Assembly: GCF_047495875.1 (NCBI RefSeq)
Contig: NC_092486.1
Coordinates: 4,276,195 to 4,340,194, forward strand
Origin: Pithys albifrons albifrons
Taxonomy: Eukaryota; Chordata; Aves; Passeriformes; Thamnophilidae
Direction of reading: 5' to 3'
DNA: 64,000 nucleotides
Shown here: one piece after another, positions 12,901-25,459 of the stretch
Layout: the number at the start of each line of letters is the position of its first letter
How positions within the stretch are numbered: the first letter of the stretch is position 1
Notes under the pieces: model-generated
What the model saw: the letters and a program-made list of their open reading frames with translations, nothing else
What the model was told of the DNA's origin: nothing
Database searches by the model: none
Program-made: the position numbers and the translations under genes

Positions 12901-15900
12901 GAGATTTGCCTCAGGTGTGAACCACTGTGATCCAGCTCTGGCAGGGAAGGTTTGTCAGAAGCCTGGAAACAAACCCTTGACTGAACATCTTTGAAGCACA
13001 AAAGCATCTTTGGTATTAAAGGATCAAATAGGAAGAAATTACAGAATCAGTGTGAGGGAATTTGCTGATAAAAATGTATCTCGTGGATGGTTTTTGTTTC
13101 TAATCCATTGTGGGTTTAGCTGGAGCTTCCTCTGGGTGTGTCCCACAGTGCCAGTGGGAGCTCTGAGGGGGATGGGATGGATGGAGAGGGAAGGGGAAGG
13201 TGGACTGGGCTGATTCTGGTGTTATTTTGGGGTAGAAATGCTGACTTTGCATTGGGGGAAAAGAGTCACATGCAGGGTATTTTTTAGTGTAATTTTTGGT
13301 AATTTAGGTTGTGCTCTGATGTTTCCACTGTGATTTTCCAGTGTTTGCATATTTATTTTTTGGAGTGGGATGTCATGTGGGGGATGGTTTTATTGGTGTA
13401 AGGAGTGAGAGGTGAGTCCCTTGGCACAGGAGACTGTGGGCTCAGCCCTGCCCTGCTCTGTCCTCCAGCATGGCCCAACTCACCTGCTTTACCTGACAAC
13501 AAAACTCAGCAGGCTGGACTTTTGTGGTTAAATTGGATAAATTTAAGAATATTTAATTCCATAAAGCTGCCATGCTGTTTTTCCTTCTATCTCAGAGTCC
13601 AAACCCAAACTATTGCTGTATGAAAAATAGACTCATTCCTGTGGAAGCCTCTGGGAGTGAGTGTGGCAGAGGGTGGGAGACAATCCAAGCAGGTGGGCAA
13701 GGGCAGGGGGAATGGTATGGAGGGCTCAGCCCCAAAGGGAACCCGCACAGCAATTTGCTTTGGGGCTGCAGTGAAACAAAGCTCTGCGTGGCAACGATTT
13801 AATTGCAAATTGCGGCTGCCTCGGGGATGCAGCAGTTGAGTGTCTGCAGCATCCTGGGCTGGAGCTGCCACAGCTCTGCCAAGTGCCAGAGGAGGCACAT
13901 CTGTGCACAGAGGAGGGTTCTTGCCCTCAGACACCTCCAATTGCTGTGTTTCCTTCGGGTGTCTTCTTGAAGAAACACAAATGGGATAAATGTCTTTGTT
14001 TGTAGCTGCTCACCAGGTTGAGTTTGCTCCTGGCAAAGCCTTATGGAAGCAGAGCTGCTTTTGTGCTTTCTCAGTGAAATATTTCCTCTGGTTGTTGTTT
14101 TTTTTATTTTCCTGGAAGCTTTCTGGAGAATATCTCCTACATTTGCATGTCTGTCATTGTATCTCTTTGCCTTCCCTGATATCTTTTCCTTTCAAGCCCT
14201 TTGTTCCCTCCCGGTGTTTTCCTTTCCCTTTGTCCCCCTTTGAAAGGGAGTTACCAGGTCAGCAATGTAGCCCGGGAGAAATGGCCTGTAAAACAACTTA
14301 AATAGCAGATCATCTGTCCTCATTTGATGCATTTAGATTCCTGAATACATTCTGGAGGAATTTGTCTTACCTGTGTCAAGAGTTTCTCAGCAGCAGCCAT
14401 TTCCTCAGCAATAACAGTTATTTAAACCATTTATTTGCTTCCTGGAGTATTCACTTGTTTATGTCGAGGAGATGAGTGTCTGCTTGAAGGTTCCTCTTGA
14501 TTTTTGGGTAGCAGATCAGCCTTTTCCTTCTGTGTCTGTTCCTGCTTTTGCTTCCCAGACAATTGTCCAGGCCAGAGGAGGGGAATGAACTGAAAGGGGT
14601 AATTCCATGCACACAGATTTGTGAATTCTGCATTGCTGATTTTAGAGCCAAGTAACCCACGTGCCCCAAATAAAGTTTTTCTCTGTAATTGGAATATAAC
14701 TGAAGTTTGTCTCTCTCTCTCCCTGGGTCTGCAGGTCACTGGGGTAAAGGGGCAGTTTGTGGCACACACAGCCCCTGGTGGGTTTGGCACTGGGCTGGTT
14801 GTTGATGTGCTGCTCTTGCCCCTCTTCCCTATCCCAGTTCCCAAGGCTTTAACCTTGGAGTCACTCTGCATCCTCTGCTCTCACCTGCCCTTTCCATGTG
14901 TCCATTGATCACCCAACACTGTCACCTGGATGTCACCTGGCCAAGGAGCAAAGTGTGAAATTAGAGGTGGATAATGAGGAAGTTGAAGGATAAATCCAGA
15001 TAAATCCAACTGTGATCCCAAGGTGTGTCCCCAGGCAGATGGATCTGTGATGGTTTGAGGCACAGAAACCAAGAGCAGCTTTTGATGTCAGGTTGGGCAG
15101 CAAACTGTGCCCAGCTGGGGTGGAATCAAATAAAGGAGGTGTCAGCTCAGTGTTTATGCAGCAAATCTTGGCTGAAATTCCAGAAAGGTGGAAAATCCAC
15201 AACACGTGGCCTTGCCCCTCCCTTGAGCTTGGTGAGACTCTTGTGCACACCCACAGGTTGTGAACACAGTGACCAGGGGTTTGATCAGTGTTTTCAGCTC
15301 ATGTCTATCGAGATGTTTGCTGGTGCTTTGTGAAGGCTCAGCTGCAGTGCAGCACTCGCTGCTTCAGTTATTAAACCTCTCAGACAACCTGGCCTTCTGT
15401 TTTCTCATTATTTATGCCAGGTAAGGGGCTCTCTGCTCAGGTAATCATGCTGTGTAACTACAGAGGAATGTAAATGATATTTCTTGATACACTGAGCAGC
15501 AGCCTCGGAATATAAATGATATTTATGAGAAGTTGGGAGCGCTTTAAATATTGTGGAGCCGCTTCCTTTGACACCCGGGAGAACGACGCCCAAACACCAA
15601 GTTCTTTGTAAACTGCTTAATGGCAACAATTTCCTGAATCAAAGCAATCTGCACTTCCCCATTTACAATTTCATTTCTAAGTGCTAAAGTCTCATAAAAG
15701 GGTTTACAACATTGAATCTGTAGCTGCTGTGAAGTTCTCCAGCAGTGGTGCAAAGGCATTATCTTCAGTGGAGTATTTTATCTTTATAAGAATTTGTTCT
15801 CTCTTTTATGCAGAAATAGAATGCTAACAGATGCAAAAATTATTTTTAAACTTTGCTAGGGGCTGAAAAAGCACATTTACTGGAGGTGTCATTTGGTGCT

Positions 15901-17299
15901 TTGAATGTATTTTAGACTTTAATAGTAAAATGGTTTAAAAAAATGACAGTGCTGGTCCTTTCCTATTGCAGGACATGACCCAGACGTAGGGTGGGCACAA
16001 CTTCTCTCTGGTGCCTCTGCTCTCCATGTGGTGGCAATGGCACAGCTCCCTTCCACTGCTGACCTTCCCTACCTGGATGGGGTTTGAAAAGGAGGTTATT
16101 TGTTATTTTTGTATGAATGGATATGAGTGGTGTGAATTTTGTCTGGCTGACATCCCTTCCTGCTGCCTTAGATGGTCCTGCCTCAAAATGTGTGTTCACA
16201 CCCTGGGTTTTAGCAGGAAAGCAGCAGGAGGGGCCCCACTGGGACTTACCTGAGTTTCTGCTGCCTCCCAGCACGAGACTGTTCCCCAAAGACTTTCCAG
16301 TATAAACATGGGATGTTCCCACCAGGTTTCCCCAGAGAAATGACCACGTTCTCAGATCTCACTGCCAAAAAAGCTTTTCCTACACATCTTCAGTTGTCCC
16401 TGCTGGCATGGAGAGCACAGGGAATCCAATCCAAACCTTGTCTGGACACCTCACAGAGCACTGAGGGGTTCCATGTTGTGGGGTCTGCCCAGTGAAATCA
16501 TCTTCTTGTGAGCAGAAGCACAAAAACTTGGGTGATATAAACTGTGCCTCAGATTTATGGATGACAAGCTCATGTAAGTGGCCAATCCATGTGTCACATT
16601 AACACTTGCAAGTGAAGATTTATGTCTCCAACTCATCCTCACCCTGTCTGCTTTCCCCTTCCCAGAGCTGGCAGGTTATTTGTAAATTTTATGTTTGTTG
16701 TGGTTTTACTGAGCACAAACAGAACCCTGTGTTTAATATCACCTTTGAACAGGTGAAAACATCCCTCCAAATGCTCCTCCTTCCTTCCTCTGAAGGGCAA
16801 TCCAGGCCTTGCTGGAAGTTCTTTCCCTGAAAGAGGAATTTTTCTGTCCTGACCTTGCCGAGGAGGCAGGACCGTGTCATTTCCTCACTCCAGTATCTGC
16901 ATCTTCCCTGGCCAGGAGCATTAAATCTTCATTTAGTATTTTAAATAAGAAGTCATGAGTATGCAGGTGTGGAATTGCTGTTGTTGGAGCTAATGAGAAT
17001 GGATGGCAGCTCTGGGGAGACGACCTTGTGTTGGTTTTCAGTCAGTCTGATAACTGGGTGCTCACCTTTCCCAGGTGCTTGTAAATTTAAATGTTAAAGG
17101 TGTTACCCCAGGTGTGGCCAAACTGAAGGATGAGGAGGTTTCTTTGGGTTGATTGGATTTTTGGTATTTTTTAGGTTGGTTTGAGCTTTTGAGGGTGGGC
17201 ACAGATCAAGTGGGGGGATTCTATTCCTGTAATATTCTTGGTGCTGTTCAGGTTGGATATCAACATTATGATTGAATGTTTTGAATAGGACAGAGCCAT
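9922..17299. other. Intron 1 block without gene
   Basis: This is non-coding sequence with homopolymer runs (C11 at 10519-10529 and T12 at 12140-12151), an A/T-rich patch at about 12630-12800, and one CR1 3' fragment near 11.4 kb. A low-repeat segment at about 15400-15760 is a candidate conserved element. No coding or RNA gene was recognised. Confidence 0.7.
11371..11442 (+). mobile_element. CR1 LINE 3'-end fragment
   Basis: The segment resembles the 3' end of avian CR1 retrotransposons: 'ttgaactttgatgatcctcg' then 'tgggtttcttccagctcagg' and 'cattccatggttct'. It is heavily diverged and truncated at its 5' end. The assignment comes from recognition of the family tail. Confidence 0.65.
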
Positions 17300-17491
17300 A
17301 ACTGGCCCATGGCAGTTCTGGGGGCAGTAAATGCCAGTCCCTCATGGCCCAGGCTGTGGCATTAACTGGCCTGTGGCAGTTCTGGGGGCAGTAAATGCCA
17401 GTCCCTCATGGCCCAGGCTGTGGCATTAACTGGCCTGTGGCAGTTCTGGGGGCAGTAAATGCCAGTCCCTCATGGCCCAGGCTGTGGCATT
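17300..17491. repeat. 64-bp tandem triplication
   Basis: Three head-to-tail copies of exactly 64 bp begin 'aactggcc', continue through 'tggcagttctgggggcag' and end 'aggctgtggcatt'. Copies 2 and 3 are identical. Copy 1 differs only near its start ('cccatgg' instead of 'cctgtgg'). The near identity points to recent duplication. Confidence 0.95.
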
Positions 17492-18569
17492 TCCCAGTTC
17501 CAGAGCATTCCAAAGGTCTGTGATGTTGTTGTTGTTGTGGTGGCTGAGCTGGTGAGTGAGGACAGGACTGTTTGAGATCCTCCAGCCTGACTGGGATATG
17601 ACAAGATAAACCCTTGTGCAGGGATTAAGGAGGGAGGGAGATGGGCTTTTGTGTCCTTATCAATCCCTCATTGCCAGCCTTTAACACCACAGGGATTGAA
17701 TGCAGCCTCAAGGAGAAAAACATGGATCAGTTTGTCCTGAGCTCATCTTTGTCTCATTTAAGAGCTTTCAAGTGGGATTTTAAGTAGAAAATCAGCAAAA
17801 CAGGGAGTTTGTCAAACCCCTCATTTTTATTTTTAAAGGTTTATTTTTTATTTCTTAAATCCACACTGTGGTACATGTGGGGTGTGGTGTTGTGCTTGGC
17901 TGGACTCAGAGCTGAGGTGGCTCTTGGTGTTCTTTGGAGCTCTGACCATGCTCATATCCTACAATTTGTCTTGTTTAGTGCAGTGTCTGCTCATTGCAGC
18001 CATTGCTGGGCCACATTGTCCTCTCTGTGCATCTCATTTGCACCACAGGCAGCCTGTGCAGTTAAGTGTGTGCTGTTCCCAGCCATCCAATGGGAATTTT
18101 TATCCCTCAAAGCTGAATTCCTTGGGAAAACACTGCGTGGGGCCACGTGAACTGTTCCAGCTCCACAAACCACAGTGAATCCAGGGCAGGATTATTGGGA
18201 GGATGTTACAGAAACTTTACAGGCACATTATATGCTCTGTGGTGTGTGGCAGAGACACAAAAATGAACTTTAATCACTTCAGATTATTGGAAATTATTTT
18301 TTCAGCTCATGTCACAACAGTGAACATCAGCAGCCTCCCTGTGTCCCACCCCAGGGGAGCTGCAGGGAGTTGGTGTAACACACTGAGCTTGTCTGCTCCA
18401 CACAGCGCCTTTACTTATGTTGTGCTGAAACAGGAAAAGAGTCTGTGTTCTTGTGAAAGAAAAAAAATCTTTATTTTCTTTTATTTTGACACTTTTGAAG
18501 CCGTGGAAAGGGAAATAGCCATGTGGCAGCAGAACAGACATTTTTATCATTGCATAAACCATTATGCTT

Positions 18570-18597
18570 AAAAAAAAATATATATATATATATATAT
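18570..18597. repeat. A-run plus (TA)n microsatellite
   Basis: A run of nine A is followed directly by about nine to ten TA dinucleotides. It is a simple repeat and is likely to vary in length. Confidence 0.95.
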
Positions 18598-19164
18598 CTC
18601 CAGGTGGCCTTCCTTGGCAGGTGGGGTTTTTGGCTTTATGGCTCAAATTTCCATTACCTCATGGAACCCAAAAAGTCGTGCTTGTCCCACCCTTTGAAGA
18701 CATAAAGCCCTAAGTCTCATAATGAGCTGGAGATGTAATTGCAGTGCAGGCCTGTGCAGTTAATTGAAGAGCTCAGAGTCAGTCCCAGCAACAGCGAAGC
18801 CGTGGGGCACTTTCACACACTCAGAGCTGGAGGATGTTGCTGTTTGGAACAGCTTGAGGTTTTTGGCTGATAGCTCAAGGCTGAGCACAGTTTGCCTTTC
18901 CTTTGCCTTTGATGTGATCTGACACCAGCTTTGGCAATAGTTCTGCTTTACTTCTTGAAACGCTGATTGCCCTCGCTTGGGAAACACTTTCCTATAGGAG
19001 AGATCCCACCTGGAGAAGTGTCTTTGAGAGAACAGGTGGTTCATGAGCTTTTCTCTATGTCTGTTTTGGCTGTGATTCCCTTTGCTCTGAGCCTCCCTTT
19101 TCCATCCTTGCAGATTTTGCACAGTAATATGTGAACTTGCACAGTTGTGTTTCAGATGTGCCTT

Positions 19165-19284
19165 TCCAAGGCCAGGCTGGACAAGGCTTGGAGCCACCTG
19201 GTCCAGTGGAAGGTGTCCCTGCTCATGGCAGGAGATGGGATAAGATGAGATTTAATGACTCTTCCAACCCAAACTATTCCATGT
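19165..19284 (+). mobile_element. CR1 LINE 3'-end fragment
   Basis: The segment contains the typical CR1 3' signature 'aaggccaggctggacaaggc', 'cacctggtccagtggaagg', 'tgtccctgctcatggcagg' and 'cttccaacccaaactattcc'. It is about 120 bp, 5'-truncated and in the + orientation. Confidence 0.85.
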
Positions 19285-21516
19285 GAAGGTTTGGAAGAGC
19301 CTGTCCAGTGACTTGTGCTCTTCCTGTAACACCTCACTGGAAGCTTCTGCTGGACTGAGGGTTGGTTTCTCTCTCCAAGTGTCCTGTGTAGTAATTATGA
19401 CTCCTCTTGGATTATATTCTTGCCATGAAACCATCCTGAGGCTTCTGTCTCAGTCCTTTCAGCAGAAAGCAGGATGTGTGTTACTGTGCTAAATGTTCAG
19501 TGTTAACTGGGAATGGATCTGAAACAGAGATTGGAAGATGTCCCTTAGATGTCAGTTCCATCCCATGGCATGAGGTTCCATGAAGGTAAAGGGAAAAAGG
19601 TAATTTATAGTGACAGTTGGGCTTGGACTCTTTTTGAAGCTGTTGAATACTTCTTAATTTTTAATCTGCAATGACTCTTTCATACAACATTTAACTGACT
19701 CTTCTGTCATGTCCTTTTAAAATTTATGACCAGGGAGAATGTCTGTGTGTGTGAGGAACTTAAAGCAAAAGGGTCTTCATGTCTCCACTCATCTTCTGTG
19801 GTTGAATGAAACAGAGAGCTTGGGGAAAGCATTCCCAGAGCTGAGCACTCTTGGACATAAGAGTGGAAGTGCAAATCTTAATAGAAGAACTCCTACAAAG
19901 CCACACTCTTACAGCACTGATGGTGGGGACATTAATTTGGATCTGTCCATATTATTCATTTACAAAGTCCTGGAGCTGTTGCTTTTTCCTTGACCATTCC
20001 ATGTGCAGATTTCAGCTCAGTGCAATCCCCAAACCTTAAGCAGCTGATGCTGAGTCTGAGCCAGAGACTGAGAACTGGGCTGGGGCAAAACTTTAATCCC
20101 CATCTGCTGCCTGGACTCTCTGTCCCAGTGGAGCTGTTTGAGTCCTGCTGCAGGGCCAGGGCTGTGCCAAGGAAAACAGGATGGAAAGAATTGTCTCAGG
20201 CATGGCAGGACCTTAGAACAGTGCAGGGCTGTGGAGGGGCTCAAGGATCCTCCAAGTAATGCTTCTTTTTTAATAAAATACCTGCTAAGGGATGGCAAAG
20301 GCACTGCATAAATCTGGGCTTGGAAAGGGCCAGGAAGGACTGGCAGGGAGCTCTGCAGATGGAGATGTGTGAGAGCAATTCCTGTTGAGCTTGTGAGTGA
20401 TGGAGGTTCAGGGGGGGCCTGGCTGGGCACTGCAGGGAACTTGTCCTCGGGTTGTTGTGTTTGTTTCTGTCTCTCTCTGAGGAAGTGCCTTTCATTCAGG
20501 AATTTTTCTCAAGTAGTGAATGTGCCAGTGATTGCTGAGCTCAGTGTGTTTCCTCCCATCCTCCAGTAAAGGATGGAGAAATACTGGGATGTTAAACCTG
20601 AGAATCCCTGTATATCCCGAGGGATTTAGTGCTCCTTTCAGAGTATTTCTTTGTCATAAAAACAGAGGGATCCACACAGGTGCCCTTAGACCCCTCCCTA
20701 CCCCAGTCATGGAGCAATGTGGCCCTAAAGGGAATGGAAGATCTGGAGAAGCAGAAACCAGAAATGAGCCACAGTAAGAGCTCTGCAGCTTCAGCTAAAC
20801 TGGTTTATTTGAGCTGCTGGAGCTGCTTATCTGTCTGAGGGAGGGTTAGTGTGAATCTGAGATAATCAGAGGCAGAAGGAACCAGGGAAGATAAACCCCC
20901 CCAGCTCCAGCAGCCCTGCTTTTCTAGGAGCCATTTGGAAGGGAGTTGTACAAACAGCAGGTTGCACGTTGGGAGGGGGAATGGCCAAAACAAGAGTTCT
21001 GAGCACACAAACTCTGCAGGAAGGGAAAACCCGCCGGCTGTGGAAGCTGCAATTAGCACAGGGAGAATTAGGGAAGAGGGAAGTAGTTCCTGTTGGCTGG
21101 AAAACAGAACTGGAGAGAAGAGCTTTGTGTGTGTTCCTGCAGTTCTGACAGGTCATTAATTCCAGGGAAATTGCCCCAAAGCTGCTGATGTGTGGATGCC
21201 GTTTCCAGGTTCCTCATTAGCTGCTGTCTGGGTTAAATGCTGATGTGGACTGGTGTAAATCCAGCTCTGCAGCTGGGGATGTAATTGCTCTGTAATGCAC
21301 TTAGTGCATTTTAGCTGCTGTGTCAGTCTGGGGGGAAAGGAATAGTTTGGAGTGGGCCAGTTGTCATTTTGAGCAGCACCTTCTGAAGTACAAAATTAAC
21401 AGCTCTTCCTCGAAGAGGAGGACAGTGAAGTGTCCAGCTGGCAGAGCAGACACCTCAGGTGCACTCACTGACCACTCCAGCAAAGCCCCTGGGTTGTGTC
21501 AGCGTGGAAACAGCCC

Positions 21517-21902
21517 TGAATTTCATGGACAGCCAGGATAAATACATTTAGTTTTATTGTATTACTACCCCTTCTTCCATTGCTTGAAAAAGGGGAAATG
21601 TGGTACACCCTTTCCCCATGACAGGGAATAAGGGGTAAATCCTCCCATTCCAGAGCTGAAACAATAAATAAACTGTTTGGCCAATGCTCTTGGTCCACTC
21701 TATCCCCTTGGTGAGCAGCCCCATGGCTTTGGCTGGTTGCAAACAACCTCACAATCCAGGAGTGGGATAAGGACAACTGTCTTTGAAAGACCAAAAAACC
21801 CCCAGAACCCAAACAGGTGTTATGTTGATTGGTCGAAAAATAATAGAAAGTTTCCCAACTGTTGTTGGGTTCATTGTCTGTTAGTTGGGCCCAGGAGAAC
21901 AC
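21517..21902 (-). mobile_element. Possible LTR-like interspersed repeat (uncertain)
   Basis: This is a roughly 390-bp segment that differs in texture from its surroundings. On the minus strand it has two CCAAT-type boxes (accaatcaac and ggccaat), a T/A-rich stretch, an aataaa-like motif and possible TG...CA ends. I see no target-site duplication, and I do not recognise it as a named family. It could equally be ordinary intronic sequence. No retroviral coding region is present nearby. Confidence 0.25.
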
Positions 21903-23299
21903 CCACTATCTCCTGCAGTTGATTATGTAAATCTGAATAAATATGTGAATACCTATTCCAACATTTTATCCTCTGCAATCTAATGTCTCCCCTGACACAA
22001 TACTCTCAAATTATCTTCAGTGAGTAATGACTTGCATTTAGCATTTTATACCAAACTGTCATATAGATCATTTTCTGTAATACTTTACATAAATTAGGAA
22101 TCCTCCCCCATGGAATGTGCATGGCTGCCAGAGAGCTTTTACAAGATTAAAAGTGCAAACAACACAATTCTGATGTAATTTGGAACTACATGAACAGAAT
22201 GAAATAGTAAACTTGGAGGTTACAGTAAATTACAGTGTCATTAGTCAATATCCTGCAGGGAGTCCTTTGGCTTTCCCAAAATGTGGTGATTTTCTTTGGT
22301 GGTGACTTGGAGTCATTATCCTGTTAATTGTTGTTGGTGGGTTTGTGGGTCTGGCTGGAGCTCCTGGTCAGCCAGGCTGGGTCACAGCTGGGAGGGAGCC
22401 CCTTGTGCCTGAGATCTGGTGCTTCCATGGGGTGAAAGGTGATGATGGGAACACCCTGAGAGAGGGAGAGTGCAGGGGCTGAGGTGGAGCAGCTCTGGGA
22501 GCTGCTGCACTGGGCAGGCTCAGGTGCAACAGGAGCATTGCCTGGAAACAGAACACCAGCCTTGGGTGTTTTTCCCACTTCCAGAGAGCTGTGGCTGAAC
22601 AAGATGCTCCTTTGAGAGCAAGTAGAATTCTTGTTTCATGTAATTATCATTTTAGCAACTTTCAGTGCTGGGCTAAACTTTATTGCTCCTTTTGCCTGTT
22701 GGAAGTCGAGTGCGTTGAGCAGGAATGCAGTGCCCTGGACCTGCAGGCTTTGGTTACTGATCTCAGCTCCCCAAGGGGCCATCCCAGCCCTACCTGGCAC
22801 TGCCAGCAGCCTCACAACTGGGTTATTTAATTCCAGATGCATCAGGGGTTGTCACAAGGCATTGAAAAATGCCTTTATCTGCCTCAATTTTGTGCTAATG
22901 AATATTAAAGGTAGCAATTCTTGCCTCTTTTCTCTCTCCTGCACTTCCATCCTTTCCATGTTCCCTGTCCCTTAATGGCTCCCAACTGTTATCCCAGCAG
23001 TAGGAGAGGGTTTAGTACCTGCTGTGTTATCACCTGAGGTGATATTTCACAGTGACAATACAGAGCCCATAAAGTGTGAGGTTTAGGACACAAACAGGGC
23101 CAGGCCATGGGAATTCTCCCACGGGCAGCTCTGTTTAGGCTTTGCTGTTTATGTCGCTGCAGAGGAAGAGATAAAAATTTATATTGCTTTTAAAAAGAGA
23201 TAAAAAGTAGTGTGAGTGTGACTGCTGTCCAGGGGACAAGGAAAAGGGGGGATGACAAGCATTTTTAGATGATGGAAGAACAAGCACAGGCAAAGAGGG

Positions 23300-23453
23300 A
23301 GGTTTGGAGTCCCCATCCCTGGAGGTGTCCGAGGAATGACTGGACATGGCACTCAGTGCTCTGGGCTGGGGGACAAGGTGGGCATCGGGCACAGGGTGGG
23401 CTTGATGACCTTGGAGGACTTTTCTAGCCTTAGTGATTCTGGGATTCTGTTCT
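23300..23453 (+). mobile_element. CR1 LINE 3'-end fragment
   Basis: The segment is clearly related to the CR1 3' end: 'ccatccctggaggtgtccg', 'gaatgactggacatggcact', 'gggcttgatgaccttggagg' and the tail 'agtgattctgggattctg'. It is about 155 bp, 5'-truncated and in the + orientation. Confidence 0.92.
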
Positions 23454-25225
23454 GTGGAGCATCAGGAGAGGAGATGTTGAGGGAGGGAGAGAATTTGTAG
23501 AGTGTCTAGGGAGAAAATCTGTCCCAGTGCAGCCCCTGTGCCTGAACTGGGTGTGTGTCCTGGTTTAATGCCAGAAATCCTCAGTGATGCATTTGCTCTC
23601 TTGGATGTGCCCTGAGAGTGTCACAGCAGTGCCTGGAGGTCTCTGAGCTTGTGCACAACCCCAGACACCAAGAGCCACTTGGTGCCCATGACACAGCAAG
23701 TCCAGGGGGTGGGATATTGCCTTGCAGTGTGGAGAGGGTGAATTTATCCTCACTTGCCTCACCTGGAATAGCCTCCCCTTCCTCTTGTTCAGGTCATATT
23801 CTCTTAACCATATATTATGGAACAGCTTCCCCTGCAACAGGCCCAGGGAGAAGGGCAAATTCCTGAGCCAAGAGCTGCAGCTTCAGCAAATTGTTGTTTG
23901 CAGGCAGAAGTTGCCCAGCAAAGAAAGGGCTCCCTGGGAGCCAGAGATTACAGAGTGCCCAGGGCACGGGGGCACATCTGCCACATCTCCTACATCAGGG
24001 TTCACAGGCTCAGCTCTTCTCTTGACCTGTCCTTTGAAAAACAGAGTAAGTGTCTGCTCAGGAGTTTTGGGGGCAAAGTTCCCAAGACACAGCCAAGAGG
24101 AGGATTAGGGTCCTCTTTGTCCTCTTTGTTCTTTGTTTTTGTCTTTGAAATGCACATTTCCCACTCCACAGATGATGCCACTGCCAGTTAGAAAATTGTA
24201 CTCGGGTGAAAATTCCTGTTCTCAAACCAAAAAGAAAGAGCAAACAAGAGTGGGACAGTCTACATTCCAAACATAACAGATTTAAAATTCAGAGTCTCAA
24301 ATTGATATGTAACAAAAATGAGAAGGATGAGATTTGTTACTTAGATTATTCTTTGACATAAAAATCGCTTGCAAAAGAAACAGCCTATTGTTACCTTAAA
24401 ACCCTGAGGTTTGATCAAGTTTTTATTTGAGGGGTTTTATTTTAATTATGTGGAGTTTCTCTGCCTTGCTCTCAGAAGCTGCAGCCAGGACCAGAAGGAC
24501 CTCATTAAAGATTGCTGAACAGTTTCTTTCTCATTTTGCTACTTCCCTACTGCTACTTTTATTACTTTTCCCTCTGGTGCTTGTCAATGCGGGTGTTGTG
24601 TTGTGCATTACTAAGCATAATAGGAAAGCATGTGGGGAATAAAAAGTTATTCTTGAAGCCTCCATAACCTCAGCTAATTTATGGATGAGCTCTGCCAGCA
24701 ATCTCAGGACCGAGGCAGTTGTGTGTTTTCAAAGGCGGTGCCGCACTTTGGGTTATGCAATTCCAGAATGGAATCTTTCATCTCTGCTTGGCAGGGCCAG
24801 AGCTGCTGCAGGGGATGGGGGCAGGATGGGGAGGCTTCCACTCTGGTGGGGGATGTTCAGCAGATGTAGAAATCCCCTGGATAAATCCCTGTCTTGATAG
24901 TGCTGCTGTTTCCCCCTTTGGCCCCGTTCCTGTGCTGTGCTGAGGGCCCTTTGCTGATGGATAAATGTCCTGGACTCCTGGTGGTGCTACTGAGCCCTAC
25001 AAGGGTTTGAACCTCCCCCTGGGATGGGCAGAATGAGGTTTTGCAGGTAGAACTGTGGCTACCCCGTGAACAGGTTGTGGTTCTGCTGTTTAATACCAGA
25101 GGAAAACAAGGGTTTCATCTGCTCTTATGCTCACCCTTGCAGCCAAATCCAAAGAGTTGCTCCTCACCTTTGTGAAATCCTTCATTGAAGATGTGGAGTA
25201 GAGTTGGATTTCTTAAATCCAGAGG

Positions 25226-25459
25226 GACAGTGAAGACATGGAATAGGTTCCTTATATCCAGGGGGACAGTGAAGACATGGAATAGATTCCTTATATCCAG
25301 GGGGACAGTGAAGACATGGAATAGATTCCTTATATCCAGGGGGACAGTGAAGACATGGAATAGATTCCTTATATCCAGGGGGACAGTGAAGACATGGAAT
25401 AGATTCCTTATATCCAGGGGGACAGTGAAGACATGGAATAGATTCCTTATATCCAGGGG
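25226..25459. repeat. 39-bp minisatellite, 6 nearly perfect copies
   Basis: Six exact-length copies start 'gacagtgaagacatggaat' and end 'ccttatatccagggg'. Copies 2-6 are identical, and copy 1 differs at one base (aggtt for agatt). Because 39 is divisible by three, one frame on each strand repeats a 13-residue peptide (plus strand RGTVKTWNRFLIS). There is no splice or coding support, so this is a young VNTR rather than a protein. Confidence 0.97.

Larger units (their letters stand above)
17492..25225. other. Intron 1 block without gene
   Basis: This is non-coding sequence that includes two CR1 3' fragments (19.2 and 23.4 kb), an A9 plus TA dinucleotide run at about 18570-18597, and an LTR-like segment at about 21517-21902. 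No gene was recognised. The open frames present are short and have no family resemblance. Confidence 0.7.

Noticed and set aside
18760..19197. A 145-codon minus-strand frame
   Set aside because: Its 5' end overlaps the CR1 fragment and the remainder shows no family or splice signals.
21465..21902. A 145-codon minus-strand frame as a retroviral protein
   Set aside because: It has no recognisable retroviral motif. The segment is at best a non-coding LTR-like stretch.
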